From: Lewinellaceae bacterium
Lineage (GTDB): Bacteria; Bacteroidota; Bacteroidia; Chitinophagales; Saprospiraceae
Reading direction: 5' to 3'
NCBI GenBank assembly: GCA_016716135.1
Contig: JADJWX010000011.1
Span: 124,001-188,000, forward strand
DNA length: 64,000 nucleotides
Below the pieces are notes generated by a model that did no database searches, had not been told where the DNA came from, and worked only from the letters and a program-made list of their open reading frames with translations. Every line of letters begins with the position of its first letter. Positions within the stretch are counted from its first letter, which is position 1. The translations under genes and the position numbers were made by a program. Positions 44,636-54,200 of this stretch are shown here, in pieces.

Positions 44636-44666
44636 CAAAGGTAGAAAAAGCCTGTTGCCCGGCGAA
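44636..44666 (-). promoter_or_regulatory. Promoter of the PNGase F-like gene
   Basis: On the minus strand TACCTTTG (44643-44636) is a perfect -7 box, with TTCG (44666-44663) 19 nt upstream as -33 element. The start codon is about 36 nt downstream of the box. Confidence 0.55.
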
Positions 44667-44707
44667 CAGATGAAAAGCGAAGTGCTTGCCGGATTTTTTC
44701 AATCGGG

Positions 44708-44740
44708 TTTGTTTTTTTTAAAATCTTGGTGATACCTTTG
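44708..44740 (+). promoter_or_regulatory. Promoter of the tRNA cluster
   Basis: TTTG (44708-44711), a 21-nt spacer and TACCTTTG (44733-44740): both elements perfect. tRNA-Val begins 61 nt downstream. Confidence 0.78.
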
Positions 44741-44801
44741 CAGCCCTTAAAAATCCAATGCCGCCGAAGCCTGAATTTTTTAAAAGGCGGGGCATAAAAA
44801 T

Positions 44802-44875
44802 CGGGCCATAGCTCAGTTGGTTAGAGCGCCACGTTGACATCGTGGAGGTCACAGGTTCGAATCCCGTTGGTCCGA
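44802..44875 (+). tRNA. tRNA-Val (anticodon GAC)
   Basis: Cloverleaf: acceptor CGGGCCA/TGGTCCG with one G-U pair, D stem GCTC/GAGC, anticodon stem CCACG/CGTGG with loop TTGACAT, T loop TTCGAAT, discriminator A. The T stem has one A-C mismatch (ACAGG/CCCGT). CCA is not encoded. First gene of a three-tRNA cluster. Confidence 0.95.
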
Positions 44876-44887
44876 CCCGATTTTTTC

Positions 44888-44962
44888 CGGAGCATAGCTC
44901 AGCTGGTTTAGAGCGTGCGCCTCACACGCGCAAGGTCACTGGTTCGAATCCAGTTGTTCCGA
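44888..44962 (+). tRNA. tRNA-Val (anticodon CAC)
   Basis: Acceptor CGGAGCA/TGTTCCG with one G-U pair, D stem GCTC/GAGC, anticodon stem TGCGC/GCGCA with loop CTCACAC, T arm ACTGG/CCAGT with loop TTCGAAT, discriminator A. CCA not encoded. 12 nt after the first Val tRNA. Confidence 0.95.
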
Positions 44963-44971
44963 CCGGATTTT

Positions 44972-45049
<78 letters not shown>

Positions 45050-45061
45050 GATTTTAAGGAG

Positions 45062-45300
45062 TTATGCGGTTGCATGGCTCCTTTTTATTTGCGCAAGATT
45101 CTCAAGTCTTCCAATTTTCGTCTTCAATAAATTTGCAGGTATCGGCTTGAATATTTTATAAACTTCTGGGTGACATTTTCTGCATCGCCTTTCTTCCACA
45201 AAACAAGGTGTCTTTTTGCCAAGTTCAGTAGATTTTAAAATTTCAAGTATCCAATTATTTTCTTTATATCCTTTGCATTGAATAATTCTGGTAATACTCA
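45062..45300 (-). pseudogene. SEC-C-like C-terminal tail of the E2 protein, out of frame
   Basis: Directly after the E2 stop, the neighbouring frame continues with protein-like sequence: CKGYKENNWILEILKSTELG, then KKTPCF-ERRCRKCHPEVYK and a basic end. The spacing KKTPC ... RRxRKCH recalls the SEC-C zinc motif (PCxCGSGxKxxxCH), but the CGSG part reads VEE, as if three bases were lost. With a one-base shift near 45280-45300 it would join the E2 frame just after GVYGILEYYQ. Either a degenerate tail, a separate small gene starting inside E2, or sequence error. Confidence 0.5.
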
Positions 45301-45725
45301 AGGATACCATATACACCATGAGCAAATTCTTGTTGTGCATAATACCCCTTTTCGATTCTATGTGCTTGGTTGAATAAATACGGTTTTACGTGATTTTGGA
45401 TAAACTGCAATACTGTAATGCCATTCCTGCAACTCGTTACTTCAAGTAATGGAATAGTAATGCAGCAAGTCGCACTTTCATTTATATGCCAGTCGGCAAT
45501 TGGGGGAATTTTGCCGCCAACCTCTTTGAGTTCAGGAAAACAGTATGGGAAAGCTCTATTGAATTTTATTTCGATTTGAAAACTATTCCATTCCTTGCCT
45601 TCATCATCAATTACCCGAAAAGTACCACTTAAAAATTCGATCCCATCTCGAACTGAAACTTTCAGTTCGGGAAATACTTTCGCAGCTTCGGCAATTTGTT
45701 GCCTAAAAAGGGTATAATTATCCAT
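45264..45725 (-). CDS. CBASS-associated E2-like (ubiquitin-conjugating fold) protein
   Basis: 153 residues. The E2 layout is visible: an N-terminal helix (FRQQIAEAAKVFPEL), beta strands (EWNSFQIEIKFNRAFPYCFP, the YPxxxP-type turn), then DWHINESATCCITIPLLE, where C87 or C88 would be the catalytic cysteine, and a C-terminal helix (FAHGVYGILEYYQ). Such E2-only proteins accompany CD-NTases in short type II CBASS operons and act on the cyclase or its targets. It starts 9 nt after the CD-NTase stop. Its C-terminus is probably truncated by a frameshift (see the tail at 45062-45300). AT-rich unlike the host. Confidence 0.78.
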   Translation of the reverse strand: MDNYTLFRQQIAEAAKVFPELKVSVRDGIEFLSGTFRVIDDEGKEWNSFQIEIKFNRAFPYCFPELKEVGGKIPPIADWHINESATCCITIPLLEVTSCRNGITVLQFIQNHVKPYLFNQAHRIEKGYYAQQEFAHGVYGILEYYQNYSMQRI

Positions 45726-45734
45726 TGCGCCTTG

Positions 45735-46730
45735 TTACAATGACCAGGGACGAGACGCACTGGCGGTAGAGATAAATGATGCAGAAAGTTTTTCTTCCTC
45801 ATCTTCATCTTTAGCTAAACCACAAGGGAACCTATCCCCAAAATACTTCTGCCAAAGTTCACAAGATTTCTTTTGATTAGGCTCTTTTAAAGCAGCAGTC
45901 GCAGAGTCAATGAATTTCTGTAAGCAATCCATAAAATAGTCTTTATGGCCATAACCTGCTAAAAGGTTTTCATTTGTAGGAACTGTCGGGCGGTAACAAG
46001 AAAAGGAAGCGTCTAATTTTGCTTTAATCAGGATAAGCGTCTCCTTCAATGCAATATCATCTCTATCGTTTGAGTGGTAATGATTAGCAGCAAGGATGGT
46101 AAGAATAAATCCAGTGACCATCGGCTTGTCTGTCCTTTGGGTTTCCCTGTAATTGCTCCATGCTTTCAAATACCTAACAATTCTTCTTAGTTGGGGCTTG
46201 TCTTTAACCTTTCCCTCAAACCAGTCCTGAAAGGATTTGGGGTCACTTTCAATCCACCCTTTAGCCTTGTGAGCCAATTCAGGGGTTTTGCCCTCTTCTT
46301 TGAAGTAGATTGGCATGTCAATATGATGCCCATCAGCATATTCAGTTCTGACACAAGTATTTTTATCCATTAACCCAGTTTGAGTATGGCCTTCAATTGC
46401 ATCTACAATCCAGGTATGATAAGTTTGGACACTCTTCCTGTCTTTAATGTCCCCGATGAAATAAACACCATCATCCATATCATAATAAAGCAATGTCTTT
46501 TTTACTCCATCTTCTTCAACTTCAACTGGAATAGGTTCGACAATGGTATCTAAGGCAAAAGAGCCTTGCTTAGAAAACTTGGGTTTTATTTCATCCTTCT
46601 TTTCCTCATCGAAGTATTTTCGGATTTTATCACGCAGGCTTTTACGTGATTTTTTCAGACTCTTTCTTTTAGAGTCTTTAAGCCTAATTGTCGAGTTGAA
46701 CTCTGTAAAAAGGTTGTGACAATTTGCCAT
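45735..46730 (-). CDS. CBASS CD-NTase (cGAS/DncV-like nucleotidyltransferase)
   Basis: 331 residues from ATG 46730. It should make a cyclic di- or trinucleotide alarm signal on phage infection. Features: N-terminal helix (NCHNLFTEFNSTIRLKDSKR then RDKIRKYFDE), the GS motif KQGSFALDTIV (G56-S57), the two catalytic acids in YYDMDDGVYF (D84, D86) and a third acid at D138 (HHIDMPIYF), all intact, followed by the helical lobe (RRIVRYLKAWSNY). Clade assignment (DncV- or CdnG-like) is not safe by eye. It lies 13 nt after the patatin gene and 9 nt before the E2 gene. Confidence 0.88.
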   Translation of the reverse strand: MANCHNLFTEFNSTIRLKDSKRKSLKKSRKSLRDKIRKYFDEEKKDEIKPKFSKQGSFALDTIVEPIPVEVEEDGVKKTLLYYDMDDGVYFIGDIKDRKSVQTYHTWIVDAIEGHTQTGLMDKNTCVRTEYADGHHIDMPIYFKEEGKTPELAHKAKGWIESDPKSFQDWFEGKVKDKPQLRRIVRYLKAWSNYRETQRTDKPMVTGFILTILAANHYHSNDRDDIALKETLILIKAKLDASFSCYRPTVPTNENLLAGYGHKDYFMDCLQKFIDSATAALKEPNQKKSCELWQKYFGDRFPCGLAKDEDEEEKLSASFISTASASRPWSL

Positions 46731-46743
46731 GTGATTATAATAT

Positions 46744-47776
46744 TTAAAGTTTGTAAGATTTTGGAGTTGTGAAAAACAATCTGACCTTTTCATTCTGCCT
46801 GAATTCAAGACCTATATCGTTGCCTTTGCCACTCAAAAGGTCTAAAGAATTAGGACAGGCATTATCCAGGTCAACTAAGGGGAGTTGTTCTTTGGAAACA
46901 ACTGCACTCGGAACTCTCACATACTCAATGGGTACATGGTTCAATTCCGAAATTGTCTTCATAAAGTATTCTGTAAACTCGCTTTGTCCATTCATGGGTA
47001 AGTCAAACAAGTCAGACCTCCAACCAATAAACGAACGATTGCGTTTCCATCCGGTAGGTTTACCTTTCGATGCGCTCAAACTACTAATCGAGAGAATTTG
47101 AATTGAATCGTATTCCTTCCCTTCCCCAACGAAGTATTTCAATGCCTCAATAAGTCCAACCAGGGTCGGGTTATTTGCCCAAACCCCACCATCTACAAAC
47201 TGCTTATTGTCGTGATTAGCTATTTGATGGATGGGAAAATAAGTAGGTGCAGCACAGGTAGCCAAAGCCACATCTACATATGACGTTTTATTGTCACGTC
47301 TAAGAATAGTGTGGTCGTATTTGAAAATATAAGGCCTTGCTTCGGTAATGCAGTAGCCTGGGTATCCAAAGTAGGTTGTTTGACTCTCCTATTGTTTTCT
47401 CCTGAAAAAGTTCTGTTAGTACCGTCTTCAGATAATCGTTCTTATATTTCCCATGCCAAAATGTCTGACCAAAAAAGTATTTCCCTTTGAAAAGTTTTGT
47501 TTCTAAATACTCAAGCCACTTGAACCATTTGGAGCGATTCGGAAAGATTTTTCCGCCATGCTCTTTGTAAAACTCACAAATCTCATTGGCGGGCATTTTT
47601 TGAGAAACGGCCAATGCAATCAAGCCTCCGGTGGAAGTACCGCAGATAAGGTCGAAATGGTCAGAGGTCAAACACTTGAACTCATCCTCAAAATTTGCTA
47701 AAACGTTTGAAGAGTAGAGTCCTTTTATACCGCCTCCATCAATCGAAAGAATCTTAAATGGCTTTTCTTTTCTCAT
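46744..47776 (-). pseudogene. Patatin-like phospholipase (CapV-type CBASS effector), frameshifted
   Basis: Two frames add up to one protein of about 344 residues. Frame 1 (ATG 47776 to about 47375) has the oxyanion motif IDGGGIKGLYS (13-21) and the nucleophile elbow GTSTGG (S48). Frame 2 (about 47375-46744) continues with CITEARPYIFKYDHTILRRD, ATCAAPTYFP and the catalytic aspartate in FVDGGVWANNP. The shift lies within the ...AACAACCTACTTTGG... stretch near 47370-47380; without it the reading is continuous. CapV effectors degrade membrane phospholipids when activated by the cyclic nucleotide. As read, the effector is broken; a one-base sequencing error is an alternative. Confidence 0.85.
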
Positions 47777-48080
47777 AGTCAAAGGGCAAAAACAAATTGT
47801 ATCAAAAATAGGCCCACATAAGTTTGCATGCCAAATTGACAGTGCCTCAGCAAGATTTGGCAGATATGGCGTTTTTTGTGTACCAGCCACATCATAAAAT
47901 GGCAGAAAAGCAGGAATTCGTAACTTTTATTTTGGAAACTGTTTAACTTTTAGAGTTAAGATTCCGGCAAAATCCCGCTCCATGTTTTTGATCCATGTCT
48001 CAACCTAACAATAAAAACCCGCCCCAAAAAAATCCACCCACCCACCCTACCTTTGCCCCCTTTCCAAAATCAACACCATC

Positions 48081-50993
48081 ATGCACAAAGCCACCAAACC
48101 AATGCGGCCAAAAACCTGCCCGGCCCCCTATTTCGCCTTCCTAGCCGGACTCCTCCTGCTCGCCACACCCGACTTCCTCGCCGCCCAATGCCCGCCCGAC
48201 TTGTGGTTCGACTCGCAAGCAGAGGTGGATGCCTTTCCGGCCGCCTATCCGACCTGCAAAAACATGACCGGCCCGGTACTGATCGTCGGTACCGACATCG
48301 TCAACCTCGACTCCCTGCGCCAGCTGCGCACCATCGGCGGTAAACTCCAGATCGAATCCCCGAACCTCGCCGATATCAGCGGCCTCAGCGGCCTCACCCG
48401 TGTGGACGGCTTTTTGCACATCGGCGGCACGGCACTGACCAACCTGCATGGCCTGGAGAACCTGAAATCGACAGGCACCAGTTTTACCGTATCGAACAAT
48501 CCAATGCTGCTGACAACCACCCAGTTCGATAGCTTGCAATACAGCGGCTTCAGCCTATCCGGTTCGCCCTTGTTGCAGGATTTTGGCACATTTCCCAGCC
48601 TGAAAACCGGCAAAGTCATCAATCTGAATAATCCCGTGCCGCTGATCAACCTCGAAGGGATTTTCCCTGTACTGGAAACGGCGGAATATTTTTTTCTTGA
48701 AAATATCGCTCAACTGGAAAGCCTCACCGGACTTCACAGCCTCAACCGCGTCGGAGCCATGAGTATCAAAAACACCGGGATTACCAACCTGACCGGGCTG
48801 GACAAACTCCGGAACATCAGCAATTACCTCTACTTGTTTGAAAATCCGGAACTGCTGAACCTCACCGGCATCACTGCACTCGACTCCGTAATTTCATTGC
48901 AAATCAACAGCAATCCTAAACTGACCGGAATCCAGGGCCTGGAAACCGCAAAACGTATAGGCCAACTGACCCTCAGCGAAAACGAAAGTCTGGTAACACT
49001 GGCCGACAGCGCGCTGATCCCCGACGTGATCATTGGCCTGATAATCGAGCATAATCCAGCGCTGACCTCCCTGCGCGGCCTCGAAAAACTCCGCACGCAA
49101 AACGGAGGCATCACGATCGAGGACAACGAGGCGCTGCTGACGCTGGAAGGGCTGACCAGCGTGCAACACCCGTACACGGTTTCCATCTCCGGCAATCCGC
49201 AACTCCGCGACCTCGCCGGGCTTCCGAACCTGGAAACCGTGACCACCCTGACCCTGGAGAACAACGATGCCCTCACCGACCTCAGCGGCCTGACGAGCCT
49301 GCGTTTTGCCCGCCAGCTGCGCATCAACGACCACCTACGGCTCAAAAACCTGCACGGCCTCGAAAGCCTGGAAACTTTCCCGACTGGCGTTTTGTATGTT
49401 CTGCGAAACGATTCCCTCAGCAGCCTGGATGGCCTCGGCCCCATGCTCAGCACGCAATCCTTACTGATCAAAGACAATCCCCAACTTTCAGCCTGCTCCA
49501 CGCTGCCCATCTGCAATGCGCTGGCACTCAACGCCTTTCCCACCATCGAAAACAATCAATCCGGCTGCAACTCCGCCGCAGAGATTTTAGCTACCTGCAA
49601 TTTTTCCTTCAACAGCCTCGGCGGCCAGGTTTTCCTCGACCCGGAATGCGACGGCATTGCCGGAAGCCAGGACCGGTTCCTGCCGTACCAAATGCTCCGG
49701 ACCACCGACGGACGCCCCTTTGCGTTTACGGATGCCACCGGCCGCTACCAGCGCTTTTTGACGGGTAACCAGGATTTTAATTTCCGGGCCGATGCGATTC
49801 CCGGCTTTTCACCCCAACCCGACAGCATATCCATTTCCACAAACGATACCTTGAAATTATTCAACGGCCAGGATTTTTCCCTTTGCCCCGACAGCCTGTT
49901 TCACAATTGGCGGGTAAGTATTTCACCGATCGGCCTGCCGCGGCCCGGCTTCGAAAACCGCTATGTGATCCAGTACCAAAATCGCAGTGCCCAACCCGGA
50001 AGTGCTACGATCATGCTGGACTTCCTCGACGATGTCAACTCGGATTTTCTGACAATTACCAGCGCAAACGGCGGCACAAGCACCGGCACCAACCAACTCC
50101 AATGGAACCTCACCAACTTTCCGATTTTCAGCACCACAGCAAAATTCGAAGTGCGGGTAAAACTGGAACCCGCCACGCCGCTGGGCGCCCTGCTGCAACC
50201 GTGCGTGCGTATCCTGCCCGCGCAAAATGCCGATGACATCGATTGGTCGGACAATGAAATGACGCTCCCGCAAACGGTCGTCGGGAGCTACGATCCAAAC
50301 GACAAATGGGTGGACCGCGAACAACTCGCACACCCGGTCGCCCAGGAAGGCGAATGGCTGCGCTACCTGGTCCGTTTTCAAAATACAGGTACCGCCGCCG
50401 CTGTAATCGTGGAACTGCGCGATACCCTGCCCGCCGAACTGGACTTCAGCACCTTCCAACCACTGACGGCGAGCCACCGGTACAAACTTTCCTTCCCGGA
50501 AGACGGCGTTTTAAACTGGCGTTTTGAAAACATCAACCTGCCCGACTCGGCGTCGAATGAGCCGCAAAGCCACGGATTTGTGCAATTCCGGGTCCGCACT
50601 TTTCCCGGCCTGAATGCCGGCGACTCCATCCGAAACCGCGCCGGCATTTATTTCGATTTCAACCCCGTGGTGCTGACGAACTACGCCCTGACCCGGGTGG
50701 TGGAACCCGTATCGACCCCGATCGTACACGCCCCTGCCCCACTGGCGCTGCGCATCCTGCCCAATCCTTTTTCCGACCGGTTCTGGGTGGAAATACCGGG
50801 CGTCGAAACGCCTGCCAACCAGGCGATGACACTGGAAATTACCGACCTCACCGGGCGCATGCTGCTGCGGCAAAACGTAACGGGCAACCGTTTCAGGCTG
50901 GAGCGCGACCGGTTGCCGGCCGGTTTGCTGCTGTTTTGGTTGCGGGATTCTTCCGGGGCGGTGCTGGCCTGTGGGCGCGGTGTGGCCAGGTAA
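48081..50993 (+). CDS. Secreted leucine-rich-repeat protein with DUF7619-like and T9SS sorting domains
   Basis: 970 residues. Signal peptide (YFAFLAGLLLLATPDFLAAQ), then about 17 leucine-rich receptor-L-type repeats (about 45-480) such as GLSGLTRVDGFLHIGGTALT and GLTSLRFARQLRINDHLRLK. A carboxypeptidase-regulatory-like beta domain (GGQVFLDPECDGIAGSQD), an adhesion-type beta domain, a DUF7619-like domain (YDPNDKWVDREQL; LVRFQNTGTAAAVIVELRDT; RNRAGIYFDFNPVVLTN) and a T9SS sorting domain (LRILPNPFSDRFWVEIPG, ACGRGVAR) complete it. Probably a surface adhesin or binding protein. Its last 230 residues are closely similar to those of the next gene, implying paralogy. Confidence 0.88.
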   Translation: MHKATKPMRPKTCPAPYFAFLAGLLLLATPDFLAAQCPPDLWFDSQAEVDAFPAAYPTCKNMTGPVLIVGTDIVNLDSLRQLRTIGGKLQIESPNLADISGLSGLTRVDGFLHIGGTALTNLHGLENLKSTGTSFTVSNNPMLLTTTQFDSLQYSGFSLSGSPLLQDFGTFPSLKTGKVINLNNPVPLINLEGIFPVLETAEYFFLENIAQLESLTGLHSLNRVGAMSIKNTGITNLTGLDKLRNISNYLYLFENPELLNLTGITALDSVISLQINSNPKLTGIQGLETAKRIGQLTLSENESLVTLADSALIPDVIIGLIIEHNPALTSLRGLEKLRTQNGGITIEDNEALLTLEGLTSVQHPYTVSISGNPQLRDLAGLPNLETVTTLTLENNDALTDLSGLTSLRFARQLRINDHLRLKNLHGLESLETFPTGVLYVLRNDSLSSLDGLGPMLSTQSLLIKDNPQLSACSTLPICNALALNAFPTIENNQSGCNSAAEILATCNFSFNSLGGQVFLDPECDGIAGSQDRFLPYQMLRTTDGRPFAFTDATGRYQRFLTGNQDFNFRADAIPGFSPQPDSISISTNDTLKLFNGQDFSLCPDSLFHNWRVSISPIGLPRPGFENRYVIQYQNRSAQPGSATIMLDFLDDVNSDFLTITSANGGTSTGTNQLQWNLTNFPIFSTTAKFEVRVKLEPATPLGALLQPCVRILPAQNADDIDWSDNEMTLPQTVVGSYDPNDKWVDREQLAHPVAQEGEWLRYLVRFQNTGTAAAVIVELRDTLPAELDFSTFQPLTASHRYKLSFPEDGVLNWRFENINLPDSASNEPQSHGFVQFRVRTFPGLNAGDSIRNRAGIYFDFNPVVLTNYALTRVVEPVSTPIVHAPAPLALRILPNPFSDRFWVEIPGVETPANQAMTLEITDLTGRMLLRQNVTGNRFRLERDRLPAGLLLFWLRDSSGAVLACGRGVAR

Positions 50994-51045
50994 AGGCTAT
51001 GAAGCGCTACGCGTTGGTGCGTTTTGGGTGGAAATAGAATTATTC

Positions 51046-51188
51046 GACCTCTCCGAGGTCGTTTGATTACTTACCAATCAACCTGCTACAAATATTTGAC
51101 CTCTCCGAGGTCAGGTGCCCGACTTCGGAGAAGTCGCATATTTGTAGAAACTGCATCCTTTCAGAATTTCCACGACCTCGGAGAGGTC
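51046..51188. repeat. Cluster of four short palindromes of the GACCTCTCCGAGGTC family (cluster 2)
   Basis: Copies at 51046-51060 and 51098-51112 (GACCTCTCCGAGGTC), 51121-51135 (GACTTCGGAGAAGTC) and 51174-51188 (GACCTCGGAGAGGTC). The second is preceded by CTACAAATATTT exactly as at 21524. The cluster lies between the two paralogous secreted-protein genes. Confidence 0.87.
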
Positions 51189-51270
51189 GCACATGTAGAT
51201 TTTTAGTAAATCTTATCCAAAGCTAGTTTTTCAAACCAATACGCCAACTTTTCCATAAATCAACCAAATC

Positions 51271-54200
51271 ATGCGTTTTCAAAAAACACCCCAAGCGCTG
51301 TTACTCGCCCTTTGCGGCCTTTTTCTTTTTCAAAACCAAAACCACGCGCAGCTCAGCTGGCAGCGTATGCCCGGGCCTCCAGGCGGTTTTGGCGCCGTAA
51401 CACCCGGAACAGGTGGCAAATGGCTGCTGCGCAGTTCCAGCATCGGGGTGCACGAAACAGCCGACGGCGGCCAAAACTGGCGGTGGAATGCCCTGCCCGG
51501 CAGCATCCACACGGAAGCAGCCTTGTATCTGGGTAATGCCGGCCGGCTGTGGTTTTTCAACCGGCAGCAAGTGCTCCAATCGTCCGACAACGGGCGGAAC
51601 TGGGTGGAAATACGGCCCCATGATTCAGGATCGCAATGGATCGAAAATGATTTTTTCGCCACCATCGTTTTGGATACCGATACCATCCTGATCGGGGCAA
51701 ACAGCACCGGCATTCTGCGCAGCACGGATCTGGGAAAAACGCTCGTCACCGTTTTCCCGCTCGCAGGCGGGCTGAATGCCCTGGCGCAAAATCCGCACAA
51801 CGGCCACTTGTTTGCCTGGAAAACCAGCCCGGTAGCGGGCCAGATCAACAAAATTTACCGAAGCACCGATGACGGCCTCAGCTGGGCCGACTGGCAAAAC
51901 GATCCGCTTACCACCGGGCGCACGATCAATCAAATGGTTTTCGCACCCAACGGGGCCGTGTTTCTGGCAACCGACCAAAAACTGCTGCGTTCGACCGACG
52001 ACGGAGCCAGCTGGACCGAACTCAACTTCCGCGCCGGCGATATTGCTGTTACGCCGACCGGACGCCTGCTGGCCGAAGACAAGGACGGCCTGTTCACCTT
52101 CGTCACCCGCTATTCCGACGACAACGGCGACAGCTGGCAACCCGGCCCGGTCAACCTGCTGCGCAAATTTTCCGTGCTGCCCGACGGCACCATTTTCGCC
52201 GAATACGACTTCAACGGGATGTACCGCAGCAACGACAACGGCGACAGCTGGCAATTTTCAGCCTACGGCATGGCGCACCACGTCCGGCGCTTGGAACTTC
52301 ATTTTTATCCGGACAACGCCCTGTTGGCCATCACCGAACAGGGCGTTTTTTACAGCGAAAACGGCGCAACCGACTGGCAGCAACGATTTTCTCCGATGAA
52401 CCCGCAGGCTATTTCGGCCGATTTTTCGCCCGGCCTTAGCACCGCGGTGTTGCCCGATGGCACTGTTTTTTGTTTTTTCGAAGAAAAATTACAGCGCAGC
52501 ACCGACCGGGGCGTCACGTGGTCGGATGTCACCCCAGCCGCATTCCAGCCCGGTAGTTATTTCAATAGTATCCGCCAGGTGGACGGCGTACTGTTTTTTC
52601 TTTTTGACAACGCCAATACCCTGCGTAGCGAAGACGGTGGCCAAAGCTGGCAGGATATCGGCGCCGTTCAACTCAACCAACCCGAAAAAAGTACCGACGG
52701 TACCTTTTGGGCCTTCAATTTTGGTCCCACGCTCCAAAAATCTACCGACCGCGGCCTCACCTGGAGCAATGTGACCACCCCGGCGCTTAGCGGCCCGGCA
52801 CGCATTTTTTCCCACCCAAATGGAACACTGTTTTTGTTGGGCTATGGGAAAATACACCGCAGCACCAATGGCGGGGGTACCTGGAGTACGACCAATCAAA
52901 CGTACATGACCAATGTCAATGCGGTTTTTGTCAACAGTGCCGGGCATTTGTTCGTCGTGGGCGAGCAAATTGGCAGCGATCTGTTCCTCCTGTCCGTCGA
53001 TGAAGGCATTACCTGGCAATTCGTGAACGACCCCAACTCGTTTTGGGCCAGTGACTTCCTGTTTCATGCGCCGGACCAGCGCATTTGGTTTGCCAGCGGC
53101 GACGGCGTTTGGCGCAGCACGGAGCCGAGTACCGATTTTTTAACCATGGGCGGCACCTTGCGAAACGACCTGGACGACGATTGCCTGTCCGATTTTGTCG
53201 AACCGGCCCTGCCCGGTTTTATGGTGAAATCCGTGGACAATAACGGCCAATCGCGCTACGGTATGAGCAATGGCGACGGGTATTTCCAGGTTTTAACCCG
53301 GGCCGGCGACTACCAAGTGCAGGCGGTCGCCCCAAATGAACTCTGGACCGCTTGCAGCCTTGATGTGACGATTCCGGCCAGCCCCACTTCCGGCCTGATC
53401 GGCGGGAAAAACCTGGCGCTAAAACCGGCCGCGCTTTGTCCACGGCTGGAAGTGGACGTAGCGGCTCCGCTGCTACGCCGCTGCTTCGAAACCCGCATGG
53501 CGGTATCCTACCGAAACACAGGCACCCTGGCGGCCGCAAATGCCCGGGTGGAGCTGGTGCTCGATCCTTTGCTGGAACTGCTCGACGCGTCGTTCCCGGT
53601 CAGCGGGCAGTCGGGCGACACCCTGTTTTTTGACTTAGGAACAGTGAACGCCAACGAAAAAGGCACGTTTTTCCTGAACTTGAAGGTTTCCTGCGATGCT
53701 GCGCTCGGACAAATGCACTGCACCTCGGCCCGCATTTTCCCCGACACGATTTGCTCCGGCTGGCAGGGCGCGGTGCTGCGCACTTCCATGCAGTGTTTGG
53801 GCGATTCGGCTTTGCTTGAAATTCAAAACATTGGCGCAGCTGCCATGACCGGGCAGCAAAAATGGCAGGTTTGGCGGGGCATCTGGGCCAACTTCGACTC
53901 CTCGCTGGTTGCTGAGGGGAATTTCCTGCTTGCAGCGGGTGAAATTTTTACTAAAAAAATAGCCACCGGCCCTGCCGATATGTTGCTGTTTTTCAAAGTT
54001 CCGCAGGAAACGGGCTATCCCTTCGGATCGGGCTTTGCCCAAACGGTACTCCAGCATTGCGATGGCAGCGGGCAAACACCGTATAGTTTTGAATACCAGG
54101 TGTATGAACCCAGCCGCGCGCAGTTTTGCCTGCGCAACATCGGCTCCTTCGACCCGAATGATAAAGCGGGCTTCCCGGAGGGGATCGGTGCGGGCCACCA

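Noticed and set aside
47777..48080. Integrase or att site at the far end of the CBASS island
   Set aside because: No recombinase frame and no copy of the tRNA-Pro 3' end was seen.
51046..51188. CRISPR-like array of short repeats (second site)
   Set aside because: Same reasons: variable spacing, variant units, no cas genes.
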